DNA from: Myxococcota bacterium
GTDB taxonomy: Bacteria; Myxococcota_A; UBA796
Reading direction: 5' to 3'
DNA length: 64,000 bases
Assembly: GCA_029251165.1 (NCBI GenBank)
Contig: JAQXDW010000142.1
Coordinates: 62,001-126,000 of the forward strand
Shown here: one piece after another, positions 35,990 through 45,126 of the stretch
How positions within the stretch are numbered: position 1 is the stretch's first letter
Layout of the letters: each line of letters opens with the position of its first letter
Notes under the pieces: model-generated
Databases searched by the model: none
Seen by the model: only the letters and a program-made list of their open reading frames with translations
Told to the model about the DNA's origin: nothing
Translations under genes and position numbers: made by a program

Positions 35990-36976
35990 TCACTCCGTCA
36001 GCTCTTTCCCGGAAGCCTTCTCCCAGGCGATCAGCTCCTGGGCGGAGAGCCGGGGGCGGTCAGGTGGGTGACCGGCGTGGGTCCCGAGCCCAGCGACCGG
36101 CTCGTGGCGGAGGCTCTCTCGGACGTACGCTCCGAACACCAGCGCCAGGCAGACCAGCACCGCGATCAGCAGCCGTCGGGCCATGGTCTGGGCATGCGCT
36201 GCGCTGCCGCCGCCGGGCGCCGCGCCCCACTGCCGAAGCCAGTCGTCTACCCACCACCACATCGGAATCCCGGCCAGGCAGATGCGCGGAAACCAGCCGA
36301 TGATGGCGAGGATCATTCCGCCGATGAAGCCCGCAGCCAGGCAGAGACGCGCGGCCTGGAGCGTGGCGGCGGGGCCGTGGGTGACCACGAGGGTTCGGTA
36401 GCCGCGCTCCGCGTCCTCCTCTTGCTGGAACGCCTGCGCGGCGAAATAGCAGCCCATCACCCCAAGCGACGACAGCAGCCAGACGATCACCGAGCGCAGG
36501 TTTGTCGGGACCCCTGCCGCCGACCAGCCCGCGAGGCTTGAGAGCAGCCCGTAGCCCAGCCCGTTGACCAGCGGACCGCCCAGCGGGTGTCCCTTCCAGC
36601 GGGTCGCCGGATGGGAATAGAGCACAGAGAGCACCACGCACAGCCCCGAGCAGGCTGCCGCGATCGGCCCAGCGAGCCCCGCCAGCAGCACACTCACCGC
36701 CAGCCCGATGTAGCCGTAGGTCGAGATCCCCGGCGGGGGTGGGACCGCGCGTCCGTAGAGGACCTCGCCCTCGTCTCGATCGAGTGCAGCGTTCAGCCAG
36801 AGGGTGCCAGCATGCAGCGCCAGCCAGCTCGCCGCGACCAGCATCCAGGCCACACCGCCGCGCAGTCGAAGGGCCCGATCCCAGTGTGCCCAGCCAAACC
36901 CGACCAGGGTGAGGGTCATCACATAGGGAGCAAGTCGCGGACGAGCGAGAAACCAGAGCGCGCGGGCGGTCTTCAC
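35990..36976 (-). CDS. UbiA-family prenyltransferase
   Basis: 328 residues. Start GTG 36976 is chosen because AGGAG precedes it and it lies 7 bases after the upstream stop; a longer frame would run into the esterase gene. It is polytopic, with eight or more hydrophobic helices. NAALDRDEGEVLYGR is the first Asp-rich motif (NxxxDxxxD type) and FQQEEDAERGYRTL is the second. Such enzymes attach or process prenyl chains in quinone, haem or chlorophyll-like pathways in the inner membrane. The substrate is unknown. It forms an operon with the esterase gene. Confidence 0.87.
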   Translation of the reverse strand: MKTARALWFLARPRLAPYVMTLTLVGFGWAHWDRALRLRGGVAWMLVAASWLALHAGTLWLNAALDRDEGEVLYGRAVPPPPGISTYGYIGLAVSVLLAGLAGPIAAACSGLCVVLSVLYSHPATRWKGHPLGGPLVNGLGYGLLSSLAGWSAAGVPTNLRSVIVWLLSSLGVMGCYFAAQAFQQEEDAERGYRTLVVTHGPAATLQAARLCLAAGFIGGMILAIIGWFPRICLAGIPMWWWVDDWLRQWGAAPGGGSAAHAQTMARRLLIAVLVCLALVFGAYVRESLRHEPVAGLGTHAGHPPDRPRLSAQELIAWEKASGKELTE

Positions 36977-36983
36977 CAGACTC

Positions 36984-37940
36984 CTACTCGACGATCTCAC
37001 ACCAGCTCGACCAGTCGCCGATGCCGTTGGTCTCGTAGGGCGAGGGCTGACCATACTCGTGAGACTCCACGAAGTCCCAGGCAGCGCTGTAGTCAGCGTT
37101 GGTCACGGTGTGGCCGCTGGTGTGCTTGCAGCGCACCACGAAGTGTCCGTCTGCGGCAAGGTTTGCCGCGAGGGTGTCGGTGCCAGACTCAAAGTCGACG
37201 ATCACCAGCTGGGTGCTGGGCCAGACGTCCGTCTCGCCGCCGCTGGTCAGGTAGACGGGAACAGACGCCGCCGAAGTGGCGTAGGGCGCGACCACGCCGT
37301 CGAGGAAGCCCGTCTCGATGTCGGCGCCACCGGACATCTCCACCGCAGCTGCGAGGGTGTCGCCGCGCTGGCTGGTGATGACGGTGGTGAACAGTCCGCC
37401 GCCAGAGAAGCCCATCGAGAAGACCTTGTCCATGTTCGGCGCGAACTGCTCATGGACACAGGTGCGCAGGTCGTCGTAGAGGGTGACGTCGTTGTCAAAG
37501 GTGCCGTCCTCGACATCCCAGAGATAAAACGAGAAGCCGAGCAGCTCCCAGACGTTCGACTCCGGCAGGATGATGATGGCGTTGAGCTCATCGGCGATGT
37601 CCTGCATGCCGAAGCTGCTGGCAAACACCCCGGACGGCGAGCCGTGGGAGGAGTCCATCAGACCATGGAAGAAGAAGACGACCTTCGTATCGGAGTCTGG
37701 TGAGGCGGGGAAGATCGTGGTGACCGTGCGCTCCTCATCGGAGGAGAGAAAGCTCGTGGTCTCGCCGGAGGAAGACATGTCCGGGCACTCGCCGCTGCTG
37801 AGGGTCGCCGGCTCTGCGGAGGCATAGCCCCAGCCATCGGTCTCCGTCGCGGTGTCGTCGGAGGAGGAGCCGGAGTCTGCCTCATCCTTGTCGCCGCAGC
37901 CGGTCAGAACCATGCCAAGGATCACTGGGGTCAGTCGCAT
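36984..37940 (-). CDS. Lipoprotein esterase of the PHB-depolymerase/LpqC type
   Basis: 318 residues. MRLTPVILGMVLTGC is a lipoprotein signal, with a Ser/Asp-rich linker after it. The alpha/beta-hydrolase core has the oxyanion strand VVFFFHGLMDSSHG, the nucleophile elbow GFSGGGLF, and a late GHTVT region likely to carry the catalytic His. GGGAGG lies just before the ATG, and TCTATC immediately upstream of that could be the -10. It should hydrolyse esters outside the inner membrane. It shares an operon with the UbiA-like enzyme. Confidence 0.85.
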   Translation of the reverse strand: MRLTPVILGMVLTGCGDKDEADSGSSSDDTATETDGWGYASAEPATLSSGECPDMSSSGETTSFLSSDEERTVTTIFPASPDSDTKVVFFFHGLMDSSHGSPSGVFASSFGMQDIADELNAIIILPESNVWELLGFSFYLWDVEDGTFDNDVTLYDDLRTCVHEQFAPNMDKVFSMGFSGGGLFTTVITSQRGDTLAAAVEMSGGADIETGFLDGVVAPYATSAASVPVYLTSGGETDVWPSTQLVIVDFESGTDTLAANLAADGHFVVRCKHTSGHTVTNADYSAAWDFVESHEYGQPSPYETNGIGDWSSWCEIVE

Positions 37941-38115
37941 CTTGCCTCCCGATAGAACGTCGGCGGCACCATATCACCCTCAGGCTGCGATCCGCTGGTG
38001 GGGTCGTGTGTCAACCCGGCAAAACCTGCAGACGCACCGGGCTGTGCTTCGCGACGGCGAGCCCCTTCACAGGACGCCGACGGTGATCGTGGAGGACCGC
38101 AGGGGCGTGAGCCGA

Positions 38116-38121
38116 TAGCAT
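38116..38121 (+). promoter_or_regulatory. Putative -10 element of the cytochrome c/dehydrogenase lipoprotein gene
   Basis: TAGCAT ends 6 nt before the ATG at 38128, with no Shine-Dalgarno sequence in the gap. It follows the window-wide leaderless geometry. Confidence 0.4.
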
Positions 38122-38127
38122 CGGAAC

Positions 38128-39801
38128 ATGCTCCTCTCGCTCTTCCTGGCCTGCACTGACGCCGAGACCACTGCCCCGGCAGCACCGTCCCCCAGAGCAC
38201 TCGCTCCGCCGCCCGCAGAGCCCCTCCCCGAGGAGACGCCGCCCGTCGCCGCTCCGCAGCCCGCGCATGCCCCGGATGCAGACGCCGGCTCCGTCGCCTG
38301 GAGCGTGCACAGCTGCCTGGCCTGCCATGGCGAGCGCGGAGAAGGCGGGGTCGGCCCCCAGTTCGCGGGTGCTGTCCCAGACATCGAGACGATGACCGCA
38401 CGCATCCGCGCGGGAGCCCCACCGATGCCAGCGTTCTCCGAAGAGATGCTGCCCGACACCATGATCCGCGACATCCACGCCTGGCTCCTCCAGCAGCCCA
38501 GACCCGGCCCGCCAGCACCCAGCCCGCACACCATCTCCACGCACAGCGGCGTCGACGTCGAGCTGGTGGTCAGCGGGCTGGATCACCCGATCAGCCTCGC
38601 CTGGGGAGCGGAAGGCGCGCTGTACGTCTCGACCAACGGCGGCTTGTTCCCCCGCGCCGGCCAAAAGGTCGGCAAGATCTGGCGCATCGACAGCGGGCGG
38701 GCGGTGCTGTTTGCGGTGGACATCGAGCGACCGCTTGGAATGGTGTGGCACGACGATGCCCTCATCGTCAGCAGCCGGGGCCGGCTGTCGTCCTGGGCCG
38801 ACCGAGACGGAGATGGACGTGCTGAGGAGATCGGGGTCCTCATCGATGATCTGCCCGCTGCTGGACTCCACCAGAACAACGGCGTCGTGCTGGGTCCAGA
38901 CGGGATGCTGTACCTGGGCATCGGCACCGCCACCAACGCCGATCCAGAAGCGCAGCCTGCCGGCAGCATTCTTCAGGTCGACCCCGTCACCGGCGCCGCT
39001 GTGGTCCACGCAGCCGGACTGCGCAACCCGTTTGATCTCGCCTTCACCGCAGATGGCGCGCTGTATGCCACAGACAACGGGGTCGATCCCAAGCTCGTCG
39101 AGGCCGCCCCCGAGGAACTCAACCACATCGAGGCCGGTGGCTTCTACGGTCACCCCTACGTCTTCGGCGACACGATCCGCAGCGATCTCACGATGCCCGA
39201 CGGGCTCATCGCCATCCCGCCCCTCGCCCGCCTCACCCCCCACGCCTCCGCCAACGGGCTGCTCGCTTACGAGGGCGACGCCTTCCCCGAGCTCCACGGA
39301 AAGCTCCTCATCGCAGAGTTTGGAAGCTACATCACTCGGTTTCGACGAGCAGGCCGGCAGCTCACCACGGTGGATCCGGTCGACGGATCGGTCGACATCT
39401 GGGCCTCCGGCTTCGCTGGGCGTCCCCTCGACGTGCTCGCCGGGCCCAGCGGAGACGTCTACGTCACCGACTTCGAGCAGGGCACGGTGTGGCGCTTCTT
39501 TCCCTCCGACCGCAAGCGCATGACCTTCTCGCCAAGCTTCGACTGCCAGCGGGCCACCACCGCCGTCGAGCACGCCATCTGCAACGATCCGCAGCTCGCC
39601 GCCCTCGACGGAGAGCTGGACGCCGCCTACCAAGAGGCGCGCTCGATACTCAATGATGACGAGAAGCGCGTCCTTCGAGACGAGCAGCGGGCCTGGCTGA
39701 AGATCCGAGATGCCTGCGAGGCGGACACCTGGCCAGTGCTCTGCGTCAAGACAACCGTCATAGAGCGACTGGAGGCGCTGAGAAACGAGCCTGGAATATA
39801 G
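38128..39801 (+). CDS. Lipoprotein fusing cytochrome c, PQQ-type sugar dehydrogenase propeller and LprI domain
   Basis: 557 residues. Signal MLLSLFLAC is followed by a Pro/Ala-rich linker. Residues about 55-125 are a class I cytochrome c with haem motif CLACH and a likely Met ligand near PPMPAF. Residues about 145-465 form a soluble glucose dehydrogenase/aldose sugar dehydrogenase-like propeller (HPISLAWGAEGALYV, GLHQNNGVVLGPDGMLYLGIG, GLRNPFDLAF, ELNHIEAGGFYGHP). Residues about 475-557 match the LprI/DUF1311 lysozyme-inhibitor domain with paired cysteines (SFDCQRATTAVEHAIC, DACEADTWPVLC). I infer a periplasmic, haem-linked sugar or alcohol oxidase. Confidence 0.88.
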   Translation: MLLSLFLACTDAETTAPAAPSPRALAPPPAEPLPEETPPVAAPQPAHAPDADAGSVAWSVHSCLACHGERGEGGVGPQFAGAVPDIETMTARIRAGAPPMPAFSEEMLPDTMIRDIHAWLLQQPRPGPPAPSPHTISTHSGVDVELVVSGLDHPISLAWGAEGALYVSTNGGLFPRAGQKVGKIWRIDSGRAVLFAVDIERPLGMVWHDDALIVSSRGRLSSWADRDGDGRAEEIGVLIDDLPAAGLHQNNGVVLGPDGMLYLGIGTATNADPEAQPAGSILQVDPVTGAAVVHAAGLRNPFDLAFTADGALYATDNGVDPKLVEAAPEELNHIEAGGFYGHPYVFGDTIRSDLTMPDGLIAIPPLARLTPHASANGLLAYEGDAFPELHGKLLIAEFGSYITRFRRAGRQLTTVDPVDGSVDIWASGFAGRPLDVLAGPSGDVYVTDFEQGTVWRFFPSDRKRMTFSPSFDCQRATTAVEHAICNDPQLAALDGELDAAYQEARSILNDDEKRVLRDEQRAWLKIRDACEADTWPVLCVKTTVIERLEALRNEPGI

Positions 39802-39943
39802 CGTACCTCGCAAGGTTTCAGCTCAGGCGGGAGACGGCGTACCTGGTGAGACATCAGGAATTTTCCAGATATCTACAAAGTCGTGGCCGGACAGACGGCT
39901 ATGTTGCCGCCACTTTAGAGTCCATTCGCTGAGGAGTCTCTCC

Positions 39944-42874
39944 ATGTCCGCGCTGCGCAATGCGCTGGTCCCTGTCTCCCTTCTGATTGCGGTCACCGCA
40001 CTTGCAGAAGGGAACCCGCCGGCCAGCCAGGCCACGCTCGACACCTGGTGGGGTGCTGCTGGAAAGACCTGGATGGGAGAGACGGTCTACCAGATCGGGG
40101 AGGAGGGCATCACCTTCCAGGACGGCGTCTGCTCAATCGAGCTGACTTCCGGTCGCCTGGTCCCGGTCTACTCTGGCCAGGAGCCGGTCTCTGAGCGAAT
40201 CGTCGGGATGATCTTCCAGGGAGAGGGCAGCATGAGCATGCCCTTCCCCAGCCGCGCAGATGCCTGGACCTTCGCCAACCACATGGCGAACAACACCAAC
40301 ATCGACACCGAGCGCCTGCTGCCGGTCGTCGAGCGCGGTGAGCCCTTCGTCACCACCATCGATCGCGGGCTGCTTCTGTCGGCGGATCCGCAGGTGATCG
40401 ACCTGCTGTACAACCTGGAGCCCGTCGGCTCCGGCGTCATGCTTCAGGAGAGCGCAGACGGTGAGGTCGATGAGGCGTTCATCGTCACCGACAGCCGGGG
40501 ACGGCTGCTGGCGAAGGCGAGCGCGGTCAACGTCCTCGCCGATCGCACCCGCCAGCTCGGCTACTCAGGCCTCGACCCCAAGGCCATCATCCGCCAGGAC
40601 CGCCTGCTCCACGAAGAGATGGGGCTGTCTGGTGAGAACCTCCGCATGATCGCGGACTTCCGGACCGACACCTCCTTCCGGGTGGCCTCTGGAGATGGCG
40701 CAGGCCTCGGCGGAGATGCCTACGACCGCTGGCTGACCTGCTACCGAGACGGCCAAGACCTCGCCGGCACCGGCTACCGCACGATGGCCTTCTCCCATGG
40801 CATCGACGGCGAGCAGAGCCGCCACTTCATGCGGTTCAGCGGCGAGCTGTTTCACCCTCTCGGTGCGCCATCCCCTTACCAGCCCCCGGTCCGCATGGAG
40901 CCGGTGTTCGCCGAGAGCAACATCGAGGTTCGCCCGTTTCGGCGCAGCCTGGAGCAGCAGGCCATCGTCGAGTCCACCCTCACCCTCAAGGCCGTCGGTG
41001 CAGACATCCAGCATGTCGCGATGCGCATGCCGACCGGCACCTCGATCGCGAACACCTGGGAGCTGCTGTCGCTGACCGACGAGCGCGATCGCGAGCTGGC
41101 TCGGGTCGGCCTGTATGCCGGACTGACCTCCAGCTTCTCCGACGGCATCATCGGCGGACAGCTCGACAACGACGTCAGCGGTGGCCTCTCGGACACCAGC
41201 ACCACCGACTCCTCCAGCTCCAACGATCCGCTCAGCAGCAGCAGCACGGAGTCCGACGGCATCGGTGATGTCAGCGAGTCGGCCAGCTCTGGAGCCTCGA
41301 CAGAGAACCTCGCGTTCTCCGAGCAGGAGTTCTTCCAGCAGCGCGAGCAGCGCCGCGAGATGCTGGTGATGCTTCCCCAGCCGGTTCCCGAGGGAGAAGA
41401 GGTCACCCTCAAGCTGAAGTGGAAGACCAACTGGAAGTTCGCCAACTTCGCGATCTCTGACAACGTCGGGACCGACGGCAGCACCGTGGTCCGCTCGCTG
41501 GGACCGACCACCGGCCCCCAGCCCATCCTCCCCGAGATCCTCCCCTCTCCTGGCGGCAGCATCTGGGAATCGTTCCGGACCACCCTCGGCACGCCGACGC
41601 CCGTCCTCCGCAGCCTCTCAACGGTCTCCGCTGGCGAGACCGAAAAGTCCTGGATTGACGACGGCAACGGCTGGCAGTGGTCGGTCTCTCAGGGGAAGAA
41701 CGCGCGGCGTCCGTCGGTGGCCCTGGGGCGCTGGTACAACTACCAGGAGCCCGCAGCCCAGGATCTGCCGGCGATCAGCGTCAACCTGTTCCCCTCCACA
41801 GGCGAGGCCCTGCCGATGTTTCCGCCGGAGGTCCGCCGGGTGGTCGCGTTCCTGGAGCGCTTCCTGCCGGACTATCCGCTCGAAGAGGTCGCCATCTACC
41901 AGGGCCCCTCCGCGCTCCCCCTCGCCGCGATGACCACCGGCTTTCGGCAGGGCAACTACGGCATGGTCGGCATCCAGCGGATCTCCAACACCTCGGTGAC
42001 CGCCACCGGCAGCATTCGTCGGGACAGTCCTTACCTCGCCCAGATGATGATCGCGCGGCAGGTCGCGGGTCAGTACTGGGGACAGAGCATCGCACCGGCC
42101 AGCTCCCGCGACGAGTGGCTCCTGGAGTCTCTGGCGGATGCCTACGCCTTCTTCTACATCCGCGCGGCGTTTGGCTTCGATGCCTACGCCGACATGATGC
42201 AGGCACGCCGAGAAGCCCTGGAGAATCCCAGAGAGATCAGCATGGGCCAGGGCTCCTCCTCGAACTGGAAGAACCGCGAGGCAAAGAGCCGCTCCTACTC
42301 GCTGACCGGCGCGCCGACCATGACCGACGTTCCCAGCAACGTCCGTGGCAACTACAGCGCCTACGTCATCTCTGAGATGCTGCGCAACCGACTGGGCGAC
42401 GAGATCTTCTTCACGGCCATCGATCAGCTGGCTCAGGAGCGTCGCGGAAAGCGGGTCACCACTGAGCTGTTCCAGACCATCCTGGAGGAGAATTCTGGTC
42501 AGGACCTGTCAAACTTCTTCGACTACTGGATCCACAACGCCTTCATCCCCTCCATCAACGTTTCGATCTTGAAGAACTCCGGCGATGTCGCACGGGGCTG
42601 CATCGAGACCAATGTACCGTTCGGGATCTTTGACGTGCCGATACGGGTGGTCGATCAGGACGGCGAGCGCATGGTCGAGGCCCTGGTCGATGTGGTCAAT
42701 GGGACGGGCTACTTCGAGGTTCCCGGTCGTGAAGGTGACTTTACAGTCGAAGTAGACCCGTACGGAATGGTGCTGGCGTTTGATAGAGACCTCAAGGAAG
42801 TCCGTGAGCTTCCCTGCGAAAGAGACTCGTCAGCCGATGCCATTGAAGATCCAGCAGAGGACTCGGTGCCCTGA
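39944..42874 (+). CDS. Secreted M1-peptidase-like protein with lost zinc site
   Basis: 976 residues from ATG 39944, with GAGGAG upstream, and signal MSALRNALVPVSLLIAVTALAEG. The C-terminal half follows the M1 (gluzincin) plan: a PLEEVAIYQGP strand, then a core helix, the WLLESLADAYAFF helix (WxxEgxA type) and a C-terminal HNAFIPSINV domain. The HExxH zinc motif that should precede QxWG reads RQVAG at residues 705-709, so both His and the Glu are gone. A Ser-rich linker lies near residues 420-455. It is probably a binding protein or chaperone rather than a peptidase, located in the periplasm or outside the cell. Confidence 0.75.
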   Translation: MSALRNALVPVSLLIAVTALAEGNPPASQATLDTWWGAAGKTWMGETVYQIGEEGITFQDGVCSIELTSGRLVPVYSGQEPVSERIVGMIFQGEGSMSMPFPSRADAWTFANHMANNTNIDTERLLPVVERGEPFVTTIDRGLLLSADPQVIDLLYNLEPVGSGVMLQESADGEVDEAFIVTDSRGRLLAKASAVNVLADRTRQLGYSGLDPKAIIRQDRLLHEEMGLSGENLRMIADFRTDTSFRVASGDGAGLGGDAYDRWLTCYRDGQDLAGTGYRTMAFSHGIDGEQSRHFMRFSGELFHPLGAPSPYQPPVRMEPVFAESNIEVRPFRRSLEQQAIVESTLTLKAVGADIQHVAMRMPTGTSIANTWELLSLTDERDRELARVGLYAGLTSSFSDGIIGGQLDNDVSGGLSDTSTTDSSSSNDPLSSSSTESDGIGDVSESASSGASTENLAFSEQEFFQQREQRREMLVMLPQPVPEGEEVTLKLKWKTNWKFANFAISDNVGTDGSTVVRSLGPTTGPQPILPEILPSPGGSIWESFRTTLGTPTPVLRSLSTVSAGETEKSWIDDGNGWQWSVSQGKNARRPSVALGRWYNYQEPAAQDLPAISVNLFPSTGEALPMFPPEVRRVVAFLERFLPDYPLEEVAIYQGPSALPLAAMTTGFRQGNYGMVGIQRISNTSVTATGSIRRDSPYLAQMMIARQVAGQYWGQSIAPASSRDEWLLESLADAYAFFYIRAAFGFDAYADMMQARREALENPREISMGQGSSSNWKNREAKSRSYSLTGAPTMTDVPSNVRGNYSAYVISEMLRNRLGDEIFFTAIDQLAQERRGKRVTTELFQTILEENSGQDLSNFFDYWIHNAFIPSINVSILKNSGDVARGCIETNVPFGIFDVPIRVVDQDGERMVEALVDVVNGTGYFEVPGREGDFTVEVDPYGMVLAFDRDLKEVRELPCERDSSADAIEDPAEDSVP

Positions 42875-42951
42875 CACGCTTGCAGAGTCCGCAGCAGTTC
42901 AATACCCAGATAGCAGGGCGTTATGGTCTCCCCTCCAACCCACAGGGCGTG

Positions 42952-43515
42952 ATGGAATTCGAAGTCGGCGAAAAGGCAGTTTACCCAGGCCATGGCGTCG
43001 GTGTGATCACCGACATCCAGAAGTTTGAGATCGAAGACCTCGTCAGCGAGGTCTATGTCCTTCGCATCCTGGACAACGGTCTCACCATCTCTGTTCCACT
43101 CCAAAACGCCGGCGCCCTCGGGATGCGGCGGGTGATGAGCAGCGACCAGGTCAAGAAGGCCTTTGAGACCCTCAAGGACTGGGACGTCCCCCCGGACAAG
43201 CAAACCTGGAACCGCCGCTTTCGGCAGTACACCGCCCAGCTCCACACCGGCGACCCCATCGAGGTCAGCAAGGTCCTCCGTGATCTGAGTCTCCTTCGGA
43301 AGAAGAAGCCGCTGTCGTTTGGTGAGCGCAAGATGTACGACAAGGCCCATACCCTGCTTGTGCAGGAGATCGCGGTCACCCGAGACATCGACGAAGAGAC
43401 CATCGCCGGTGAGATCGAGGCCATCTTCGCTGTCGAGACCGAAGAAGAGATCGCCAATAAAGCGAAAGCCAAGGCCAAGGCCAAGGCGAAGAACAAGGCC
43501 AAGAAAAAGTCTTGA
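42952..43515 (+). CDS. CarD/CdnL-family transcription factor with Ala-Lys tail
   Basis: 187 residues from ATG 42952. MEFEVGEKAVYPGHGVGVI is the start of the RNA-polymerase-interacting (RID/Tudor-like) domain. The helical DNA-binding part follows (QTWNRRFRQYTAQL, KPLSFGERKMYDKAHTLL). The last 20 residues are nearly all Ala and Lys (KAKAKAKAKNKAKKKS), like histone H1 or HMGA tails, a feature CdnL lacks. CarD/CdnL proteins bind RNA polymerase beta and stabilise open complexes. A paralogue without the tail is at 49780. Confidence 0.88.
   Translation: MEFEVGEKAVYPGHGVGVITDIQKFEIEDLVSEVYVLRILDNGLTISVPLQNAGALGMRRVMSSDQVKKAFETLKDWDVPPDKQTWNRRFRQYTAQLHTGDPIEVSKVLRDLSLLRKKKPLSFGERKMYDKAHTLLVQEIAVTRDIDEETIAGEIEAIFAVETEEEIANKAKAKAKAKAKNKAKKKS
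43460..43512 (+). repeat. AARGCS-type repeat encoding the Ala-Lys tail
   Basis: A run of AAG/GCC and close variants encodes the basic C-terminal tail of the CarD-like protein. It is a short coding repeat and likely variable in length. Confidence 0.8.
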
Positions 43516-43549
43516 TCCTTAAGTTGTGCCCTCAACAACTGAAGGATCA
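43513..43549. terminator. Hairpin after the CarD-like gene
   Basis: TGATCCTT (43513-43520) pairs with AAGGATCA (43542-43549); after one mismatch AGTTGT pairs with ACAACT, closing a 7-nt loop. It begins at the stop codon. No T-run follows, so it may be a 3' stabilising structure or a weak terminator. Confidence 0.55.
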
Positions 43550-43621
43550 ATTCCGACCTTGAGAAGGCCATCAGCGCGGCCTGACGCCTTCGCTGCTAAG
43601 CTTTAGGTCAGAGGTCGTGAA

Positions 43622-45055
43622 ATGAGGCTGGGACCAGTCACACTCTTGGTCGCGCTCCTGTCGGGGTGCTCGGACTACGCACTGGAGAATCAGCGCGAGC
43701 CGGTCACTCCTGCGCCGGAGCTGGCCCTCTCGACCGACCACATCGACTTTGGCTCCCAAGCCGACGGTGTAATGACCTCCAAGGTGCTCTGGCTGGAGAA
43801 TGTCGGCAGCGCAGCGATGTCGGTGCTGAACATCTCGCTGGATGGATCCCCGGCGTTCACTCTGACCATCCCGGAGAAGACCGACATCCTACAGCCTGGT
43901 GAGCGGCTGGCGGTCGCGCTCCACTACACACCGATCAACCTCAACGAGAGCGCCTCGCTCAGCGTACTCACCACCGATCCGCGCTACCCGACCGCCACGG
44001 TCCAGCTCAACGGCACCGGGGCCTACCCAAAGCTGAGTCTCTCGGACAACCCGCTGCTGATGGCCACCGCCAGCTCCGAGCACACCACCGAGGATGTGCT
44101 GACCGTCATCAACTCTGGCAGCGTCGATCTCGTCATCGAGAACATCATCCTCACCGGCGATGGCTTCTCGCTGGTCGAGGAGGCCATGCTGCCGCTGCTC
44201 CTTGAGCCCAACGAGACCCATGAGGTCCCGATTGCCTTCTCGAATGCATCCTCCGGCACCTTCCATGGTCAGATCTGGTTCGAGGACAACACGGTCACCG
44301 GCCTCAGCAGCGGCAGTATCTTAGGGGCCAACGCAGTCCCCGTCGCCCTGTGCTCAGCCTCCGATGCAACCATCGCGCCCATCCACGGCAGCACCGACTG
44401 GCTGGGAGAGGAGTCCTTTGATTCCGCCGGAGGAGCGCTGGTCGAGTACCAATGGAGCCTGATCTCTCGGCCCAACGGATCCGCCGTCAGCCTCAACGCG
44501 ACCGTCGGAAATGCCAACCGCTACAACTTCATCCCCGACCTCGCAGGGGAGTACACCGCACAGCTCGTGGTGGTCAACGAAGATGGCATCGCCTCAGAGC
44601 CCTGCACCACAACCATCGACGCCATCCCCGATCAGAACCTCTGGGTCGAGATGTTCTGGACACACCCCGATGACGACATGGATCTCCACCTCCTCCGTCC
44701 CGACGGCACGCTCGGAGAAGACAGCGACTGCTTCTACGACAACTGCGTCAGCGGCGGACTGGACTGGGGAGAGCAGAGCAACGACATCGACGATCCCAGC
44801 CTGGACATCGACGACATCCACGGGATCGGACCAGAGAACATCAACATCCTGGTCCCCGAGGACGGCACGTTCACAGTCGTTGTGCACGACTACCAGTTCT
44901 CTACGCCCAACTACTACGAGGAGAACACCGTCACCGTGAACGTCTTCCTCGGCGGCCAGCTCACCTGGACGGGCAGCAAGCCGGTCTCTGGAGAGAACTC
45001 CTACACCAGGTTTGTCAAGGTCGCCTGGCCTGAGGGCACCATCACCGAGCTGTAA
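43622..45055 (+). CDS. Lipoprotein with ASH/choice-of-anchor-D-like, PKD and C-terminal beta domains
   Basis: 477 residues. MRLGPVTLLVALLSGC is the lipoprotein signal. Two Ig-like repeats of the ASH/HYDIN type follow (LALSTDHIDFGSQADG, TTDPRYPTATVQLNGTG; TEDVLTVINSGSVDLVIENI). Residues about 245-335 resemble a PKD domain (DWLGEESFDSAGGALVEYQWSL, NFIPDLAGEYTAQLVVV). The C-terminus (WVEMFWTHPDDDMDLHLLRPDG, ENINILVPEDGTFTVVVHDY) resembles domains found in secreted proteins such as YfaP. Likely a structural or binding surface protein. The motif ATTCCGACC lies upstream at 43550-43558. Confidence 0.82.
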   Translation: MRLGPVTLLVALLSGCSDYALENQREPVTPAPELALSTDHIDFGSQADGVMTSKVLWLENVGSAAMSVLNISLDGSPAFTLTIPEKTDILQPGERLAVALHYTPINLNESASLSVLTTDPRYPTATVQLNGTGAYPKLSLSDNPLLMATASSEHTTEDVLTVINSGSVDLVIENIILTGDGFSLVEEAMLPLLLEPNETHEVPIAFSNASSGTFHGQIWFEDNTVTGLSSGSILGANAVPVALCSASDATIAPIHGSTDWLGEESFDSAGGALVEYQWSLISRPNGSAVSLNATVGNANRYNFIPDLAGEYTAQLVVVNEDGIASEPCTTTIDAIPDQNLWVEMFWTHPDDDMDLHLLRPDGTLGEDSDCFYDNCVSGGLDWGEQSNDIDDPSLDIDDIHGIGPENINILVPEDGTFTVVVHDYQFSTPNYYEENTVTVNVFLGGQLTWTGSKPVSGENSYTRFVKVAWPEGTITEL

Positions 45056-45126
45056 GCGTCGGGCGCTGGACGCGCGGAGAGCGCCAGCCTACACCGGGTG
45101 TATCCTCCCCTTCCGGGAAGCCTGTC

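Noticed and set aside
38011..39813. Minus-strand ORF opposite the cytochrome c fusion
   Set aside because: The plus strand carries CLACH, propeller and LprI motifs. The antisense frame is Val/Gly-rich shadow.
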